Assembly (NCBI GenBank): GCA_905479615.1
Contig: CAJQNH010000119.1
Span: 1-10,604 of the forward strand
Direction of reading: 5' to 3'
Length of the DNA: 10,604 nucleotides
Source of the DNA: an uncultured Eudoraea sp.
Lineage (GTDB): Bacteria > Bacteroidota > Bacteroidia > Flavobacteriales > Flavobacteriaceae
Part shown: positions 7,444 to 10,604 of the stretch, piece by piece
Numbering within the stretch: position 1 is the stretch's first letter
Layout of the letters: each line of letters opens with the position of its first letter
Program-made: the position numbers and the translations under genes
Notes under the pieces: model-generated
Told to the model about the DNA's origin: nothing
Databases searched by the model: none
What the model saw: only the letters and a program-made list of their open reading frames with translations

Positions 7444-8880
7444 TTAGTTTGTGGTATCAGGAAGAAGTACTGCGTCTAAAACATGTATAACACCATTTCC
7501 TGCCTGTACGTCAACAGCTATTATGCCTTTACCCGTGTTACCCGCACCGTCCGTTACATCGGCTATGTTTGGGTCTGTACCTGGCAACGTGATGGTTATA
7601 TCGTCTCCTTCCAATGTAGGGGCAGTAGTGTCTCCATCAGGAGTCAGGTCACCTGAAGTAATATTAGCTTCACTTACTACGTGGTGCAATAAAACTTGCG
7701 TCAGAACAGCTTCTCCTGGTATTTCAGCTAATTCAGCAAATGCATCATTTGTAGGCGCAAAAACTGTAAACTCAGGATTTATCCCATCGGCATTACTGCC
7801 TTCTGTTCTTGATAAAATGCTAACAAAATCTGTTCCGGGTGTTAGGGTCGTTAAGGCTTCAACTAAAGTAGTGAAATTAGGATCTGCAGCAGCAAATGTC
7901 ACTACAGTAGGGATGTCTATAACGGTATCAACCGCATGTATAATTCCATTTGTACCTACTACATCGGCGGTAGTCACTGTAGAAATTCCATTAAAAACAA
8001 CTCCATCGGAAGTGTTGTAATATAGGCTTAACGCATTTTCTCCTGGTCCTGTTGCGCTGGTATTTGTATAACCGGCACCGCCAGCCACTAGGTCAGAAGA
8101 TGTAACCACCCCACCAAGTACATGGTTAAGTAAGATCTGAGAAAGTACTGCTGTATTCACGCCACCTAAATCTGCACCATCTAGAAAAGTTGTAAATGCA
8201 GCGTTGTCAGGTGCAAGAACTGTAAAAGGACCATCACCACTTAATACATCAATTAAATTTCCGTCTGCAGCACCTAAAGCTACTGCTAAACTATCGAAAT
8301 CCCTATTAGCTCCAGCATGAGCAAGAATAGAAGGAATAGGGATAACTGCATCAACAATATGTATAGTTCCATTAGACGCATCAATGTCAGGACTTGAAAC
8401 TGCAGCAACATCATTAAAACGCACTCCATTAGACGTATTAAAATAAATACTTATGAAATTTCCACCTGCTCCTGAAGCGTTGGTGCTGGCATAACCAGCT
8501 CCTGCTGCAGTTAAATCACCTGATGTAATATCAGCCGAAATAACATGGTTCAATAAAATTTCCGCTAAAACATCTGTTGGGACGTCTTCTAAGGAAGCAA
8601 AACCATTAGAAGCTAAGAAAGCAGTAAAAGCTGCATTGGTAGGGGCTAATACAGTAAAGGGCCCGTCTGTACCAAGCAATTCAACTAAATTCCCGTCTGC
8701 AGCCGAAAGTGCTGCAACTAGTATACTAAGTTCTGGGGTTCCCAGAGCAATTTCAACGATATTTTGCTCTTGCTCAATTGGAGGAGCTTGATCACCATTG
8801 TCATCATTGGAACATGAAAAAGTTATAGCTAATAAAAGAGTAGCTAACATCGCTTTGAAAAAATTTGGACTTGATTTCAT
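7444..8880 (-). CDS. Fasciclin (FAS1) lipoprotein with three FAS1 domains
   Basis: 478 residues. Residues 1-22 are a lipoprotein signal ending at the only cysteine, C23 (LAITFSC). SNDDNGD directly after it resembles the Asp-rich lipoprotein export signal that sends Bacteroidota lipoproteins to the cell surface. Three FAS1 adhesion domains follow: about 40-183, 185-324 and 326-475. Each has an H1-type motif (PFTVLAPTNAAF, PFTVLAPDNAAF, FTVFAPTNDAF), an LLNHV or LLHHV segment, and an H2-type ending (GTIHIVDAVIPIP, GIIHAVDTVIDIP, GVIHVLDAVLLP). Domains 1 and 2 are clearly each other's closest match. FAS1 domains mediate cell-cell or cell-matrix adhesion and can bind hydrophobic ligands; the partner here is unknown. 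The composition is rich in Ala, Thr, Asp and Gly and poor in Lys, which suits an exposed acidic protein. It has its own terminator and a paralogue just upstream. Confidence 0.93.
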   Translation of the reverse strand: MKSSPNFFKAMLATLLLAITFSCSNDDNGDQAPPIEQEQNIVEIALGTPELSILVAALSAADGNLVELLGTDGPFTVLAPTNAAFTAFLASNGFASLEDVPTDVLAEILLNHVISADITSGDLTAAGAGYASTNASGAGGNFISIYFNTSNGVRFNDVAAVSSPDIDASNGTIHIVDAVIPIPSILAHAGANRDFDSLAVALGAADGNLIDVLSGDGPFTVLAPDNAAFTTFLDGADLGGVNTAVLSQILLNHVLGGVVTSSDLVAGGAGYTNTSATGPGENALSLYYNTSDGVVFNGISTVTTADVVGTNGIIHAVDTVIDIPTVVTFAAADPNFTTLVEALTTLTPGTDFVSILSRTEGSNADGINPEFTVFAPTNDAFAELAEIPGEAVLTQVLLHHVVSEANITSGDLTPDGDTTAPTLEGDDITITLPGTDPNIADVTDGAGNTGKGIIAVDVQAGNGVIHVLDAVLLPDTTN

Positions 8881-8912
8881 TTTTAAGATTTAAAGTTATA
8901 ATTATTTATTAA

Positions 8913-8971
8913 TGTTTAACAAAAATATAATAAAGGTTAAACAAAAAAAATTATTTATAAAATGTTTAACA
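8913..8971. repeat. Three TGTTTAAC / GTTAAACA boxes upstream of the three-domain fasciclin gene
   Basis: TGTTTAACA occurs at 8913-8921 and 8963-8971, exactly 50 bp apart. The inverted form GTTAAACA lies between them at 8936-8943. The first two form an inverted repeat with 8-bp perfect arms around a 15-bp spacer. The two direct copies also share a preceding TTATTTAT, so the repeat unit is about 20 bp. The set lies 33 to 91 bases before the start codon and spans the -7-like TATTTTTG, which fits a regulator binding over the promoter. The identity of any regulator is unknown. Confidence 0.55.
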
Positions 8972-9018
8972 TTCAAACAATTTAAGCTTAATAGATATTA
9001 AATAGCATTATAAAAGAC

Positions 9019-9039
9019 TAATTTGATTCAATCAAATTA
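9019..9039. repeat. 21-bp perfect palindrome, operator-like
   Basis: Arms TAATTTGATT and AATCAAATTA flank a single central C with no mismatch. It lies about 140 bases before the start of the three-domain fasciclin gene and downstream of the two-domain gene's terminator. A perfect odd-length palindrome with GAT/ATC in the inner part is typical of a dimeric regulator site. It is not followed by a T-run on either strand, so it is unlikely to be a terminator. Confidence 0.5.
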
Positions 9040-9146
9040 AAGATGTGAAAGTAACTAAAGGGTTGCTTTTGTTTAAGGTAAAATATTAATTAATCAACAT
9101 TAAAAATTGAACATTTTGTATTGTACTAAGTTTTGGAGCATAAAAA

Positions 9147-9168
9147 AACTGCCGTTTATACGGCAGTT
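9147..9168 (-). terminator. Intrinsic terminator of the two-domain fasciclin gene
   Basis: AACTGCCGT and ACGGCAGTT form a perfect 9-bp stem with a 4-nt loop, 32 nt after the fasciclin stop. On the minus strand seven U follow (plus-strand A at 9142-9148). It separates this gene from its paralogue downstream, so the two are not one operon by default. Confidence 0.88.
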
Positions 9169-9200
9169 CAAAATATTTAAATTTTAATGTTGGCGGAAGC

Positions 9201-10184
9201 TTAATTCGTAGTATCCGGGATCATTACCATAGTAATAAGGTGCATGACACCATTTGCAGCCTGTATATCAGCGACTGCTAATACAATATCTGAATTTCCG
9301 GAACCATCCGTAATTGTTACTATACCAGACGATAATGAAAACGTAATATCATCTCCTTCCAAGGTAGTTGCGGTTGATTGATCTGTAATATCCTCAGAAC
9401 GAAGATTGCCATTGCTAACGTGGTGTTGAAGCACAGCGGTTAACAAATCCTCATCAATGTCATCTACGGTGTTCCAATCGGGATTAGTGGCAAGCAGCTC
9501 ATCAAATGCAATTTCGGCAGGGGCAAAGACAGTAAACGGTCCTGTACCTGAAAGAAGTGCTGCAAAATCGGTCCCTGGGGTTGCAGTCGTCAAAGCAGTT
9601 GTCAACTGTTCAAAATTAATATCATTTGTTATAAAGGTCATCAATGTTGGAAAATCTATAACCGTGTCAACGGTATGAATAACGCCATTCGATGCAAGTA
9701 CATCCCCGTCAACTAAGTTAGAAGCGCCGTTAAATTCTATTGCAGCACCAGTGGCATCGAAATAGAGGTAGAGCTTTGTGCCATCGGTTGGCCCGTCTGC
9801 CAGGGTTTCTAAATAATTCCTGGCAAGAGTTTGAAAATTTGCTGTATTTATTTGTGAACCTATTACATGATTAAGTAGTAATTGTTCCAAAACATCAACA
9901 GGAACATCATTGATACTGGAAAAATTTCCAGTAGCTAAAAATAAATCGAACGCAGCATTTGTAGGTGCCAGAACCGTAAAAAGACCAGGGCCTTCAAGGG
10001 CAGTTACTAAATCTGTAATTTCCAGTGCCTCAACCAAAGTGGATAAATTGGGGTTAGCCATTGCAATTTCAACAATGTTTTCTCCCGATTGGGAACCGCC
10101 ATCGTCGTCATTATTACAAGACAGGACGGCCAGGGCCAAAAAGGTTAAAATCAGGAAATGTTTAACAATTGGGTGCTTTTTCAT
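9201..10184 (-). CDS. Fasciclin (FAS1) lipoprotein with two FAS1 domains
   Basis: 327 residues. A signal peptide (MKKHPIVKHFLILTFLALAVLSC) ends at the only cysteine, C23, followed by NNDDDGG, again an Asp-rich surface-export-like start. Two FAS1 domains follow. The first has NIVEIAMANPNLSTLVEAL, FTVLAPTNAAF, LLLNHVIG and GVIHTVDTVIDFP. The second has ALTTATPGTDFAALLS, PFTVFAPAEIAF, LQHHV, TLEGDDITFSLS and GVMHLITMVMIP. The last domain and the exact C-terminal end PDTTN match the last domain of the neighbouring three-domain protein, so the two are paralogues differing by one inner domain. The protein is likely anchored in the outer membrane and exposed, acting in adhesion or matrix contact; the ligand is unknown. 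It has its own terminator. Its leader is AT-rich, and I could not place a convincing promoter in it. Confidence 0.93.
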   Translation of the reverse strand: MKKHPIVKHFLILTFLALAVLSCNNDDDGGSQSGENIVEIAMANPNLSTLVEALEITDLVTALEGPGLFTVLAPTNAAFDLFLATGNFSSINDVPVDVLEQLLLNHVIGSQINTANFQTLARNYLETLADGPTDGTKLYLYFDATGAAIEFNGASNLVDGDVLASNGVIHTVDTVIDFPTLMTFITNDINFEQLTTALTTATPGTDFAALLSGTGPFTVFAPAEIAFDELLATNPDWNTVDDIDEDLLTAVLQHHVSNGNLRSEDITDQSTATTLEGDDITFSLSSGIVTITDGSGNSDIVLAVADIQAANGVMHLITMVMIPDTTN

Positions 10185-10260
10185 AATTCGATTTTTTTAA
10201 ATATAGTATAAAAATGCAATATTTTTTGGTATCATTTTTTATGACTAATTAACTTTAGGA

Positions 10261-10285
10261 TAATTTTAATATACAATTAAAATTA
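10261..10285. repeat. AT-only inverted repeat in the fasciclin-mnmA gap
   Basis: TAATTTTAAT and ATTAAAATTA are perfect 10-bp arms around the 5-nt spacer ATACA, followed on the plus strand by five T. It is made only of A and T apart from the spacer C, so it could be a weak hairpin or arise by chance in AT-rich DNA. It lies about 77 bases before the fasciclin start on the minus strand. Confidence 0.35.
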
Positions 10286-10292
10286 ATTTTTC

Positions 10293-10304
10293 GGATTTAA
10301 ATCC
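10293..10304. repeat. 12-bp perfect palindrome GGATTTAAATCC
   Basis: A fully symmetric 12-mer with G/C ends in an otherwise AT-rich divergent gap, so it stands out more than AT-only repeats. It lies about 110 bases from the fasciclin start and about 165 from the mnmA start. It could be a regulator half-site pair; no matching copy was seen elsewhere in the window. Confidence 0.35.
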
Positions 10305-10347
10305 AACTTGTCTTCTGCTATTTATAAGGTATTGAATTTTGAAAATA

Positions 10348-10390
10348 TTCAAAAACATTGTACTTATAATTATGTTCTAATGTTTTTGAA
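10348..10390. repeat. 12-bp inverted repeat with 19-nt loop upstream of mnmA
   Basis: TTCAAAAACATT (10348-10359) and AATGTTTTTGAA (10379-10390) are perfect complementary arms around a 19-nt AT-rich loop. Just before the left arm, TTTTGAA (10338-10344) pairs with TTCAAAA (10348-10354) as a second, competing 7-bp palindrome. The motif TTTTGAA/TTCAAAA therefore occurs three times within 55 bases. This could be a multi-site operator for mnmA or the divergent fasciclin gene, or a folded leader if transcription starts upstream. Confidence 0.45.
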
Positions 10391-10444
10391 AATGAATATA
10401 GTGTAACTACTTTTTGTCTTAGCCCGAATAATAATCAAATTTTG

Positions 10445-10452
10445 TAATTTTG
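10445..10452 (+). promoter_or_regulatory. Candidate mnmA promoter, -7 element
   Basis: TAATTTTG matches TAnnTTTG exactly and lies 16 nt before the mnmA ATG. The nearest upstream T-rich TTTTTG (10411-10416) is 28 nt away, beyond the usual 17-23 nt spacing, so the -33 half is uncertain. If it is used, the transcript would have a leader of only about 10 nt. Confidence 0.4.
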
Positions 10453-10468
10453 CTGCTCTTTAACAAGT

Positions 10469-10604
10469 ATGAAAAAAGTAGTTGTAGGACTTTCGGGAGG
10501 TGTAGATTCTAGTGTAGCGGCATATCTGTTAAAAGAACAGGGATATGAGGTTATCGGCCTTTTTATGAAAAACTGGCATGATGACTCTGTGACCATTTCC
10601 AAAG
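10469..10604 (+). CDS. mnmA: tRNA-specific 2-thiouridylase MnmA, 3' end cut by window edge
   Basis: Only the first 45 codons are in the window. The start reads MKKVVVGLSGGVDSSVAAY, then LLKEQGYEVIGLFMKNWHDD. SGGVDSS at residues 9-15 is the PP-loop that binds ATP, and GLFMKNWHDD is the well-conserved MnmA segment after the first strand-helix unit. MnmA activates U34 in the anticodon of Lys, Glu and Gln tRNAs and swaps its C2 oxygen for sulfur. The catalytic cysteines lie beyond the window and cannot be checked. The ATG is preceded by AACAAGT rather than a clear ribosome-binding site, which is normal for this phylum. It diverges from the two-domain fasciclin gene across a 284-base gap. Confidence 0.93.
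   Translation, partial: MKKVVVGLSGGVDSSVAAYLLKEQGYEVIGLFMKNWHDDSVTISK

Larger units (their letters stand above)
8881..9141. other. Long AT-rich leader between the two fasciclin genes
   Basis: About 260 bases (320 counting the upstream gene's terminator and trailer) hold no coding frame I would support. This is the 5' region of the three-domain fasciclin gene. It contains three TGTTTAAC-type boxes close to the start codon and a 21-bp palindrome further up, listed separately. A minus-strand TATTTTTG (8920-8927) matches the -7 consensus TAnnTTTG, but no TTG sits at a proper distance, so the promoter is not settled. No tRNA or riboswitch-like fold was recognised. Confidence 0.5.

Noticed and set aside
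7451..8020. A 189-codon plus-strand frame opposite the three-domain fasciclin gene
   Set aside because: It is a shadow of the Ala/Thr/Val-rich fasciclin coding strand. It has no recognisable domain and no promoter, while the minus-strand frame is clearly real.
9023..9035. FNR/CRP-type site TTGAT...ATCAA
   Set aside because: The spacing is three bases rather than the usual four, and the symmetry extends well beyond that motif, so a specific FNR assignment is not supported.
10159..10168. A fourth TGTTTAAC box near the start of the two-domain fasciclin gene
   Set aside because: It lies inside the signal peptide codons (Val-Lys-His) and is explained by coding sequence, so I do not count it with the upstream boxes.
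9910..10200. A 96-codon plus-strand frame opposite the start of the two-domain fasciclin gene
   Set aside because: It is antisense to the fasciclin signal peptide and first domain, and its composition is a mirror of that strand.

Overview
The window looks like chromosome of a member of the Bacteroidota, most likely a (marine) Flavobacteriaceae. The evidence is low G+C DNA, A-rich leaders with no clear Shine-Dalgarno, several matches to the Bacteroidota -7 promoter element TAnnTTTG, lipoproteins with an Asp-rich stretch right after the lipidated Cys, and a Bacteroidota-type YidC and DUF922 protein. The genus cannot be fixed from sequence alone. No tRNA, rRNA, CRISPR array, insertion sequence or phage gene was seen.

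Layout. Positions 2-2339 hold a tightly packed plus-strand run: the 3' part of a LysM plus periplasmic-binding-protein-fold gene (its 5' end lies before the window), an OsmC-family peroxidase 2 nt later, and a secreted DUF922 HExxH protein that overlaps osmC and probably starts at TTG. A convergent minus-strand gene (2367-3233) encodes a Tat-signal TIM-barrel protein resembling hydroxypyruvate isomerase. Then come plus-strand genes for a small DUF3820 protein (3278-3523), CTP synthase pyrG (3573-5210) and the membrane insertase yidC (5307-7157). Two paralogous minus-strand fasciclin (FAS1) lipoproteins follow, with three domains (7444-8880) and two domains (9201-10184). The window ends inside mnmA, the tRNA 2-thiouridylase (from 10469, plus strand).

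How it fits together. pyrG, yidC and mnmA are housekeeping genes for nucleotide supply, membrane protein insertion and tRNA modification. Most of the others are predicted envelope proteins: LysM/PBP-fold, DUF922, the Tat-exported isomerase-like protein and the FAS1 lipoproteins. Each fasciclin gene has its own intrinsic terminator and a long AT-rich leader, so the two are probably separate transcription units that arose by duplication. Those leaders hold the most unexplained structure in the window: a 21-bp perfect palindrome, three TGTTTAAC/GTTAAACA boxes, and several inverted repeats in front of mnmA. I found no clear sign of a wholly new multi-gene system. The fasciclin pair and its leaders are the best candidates for follow-up.
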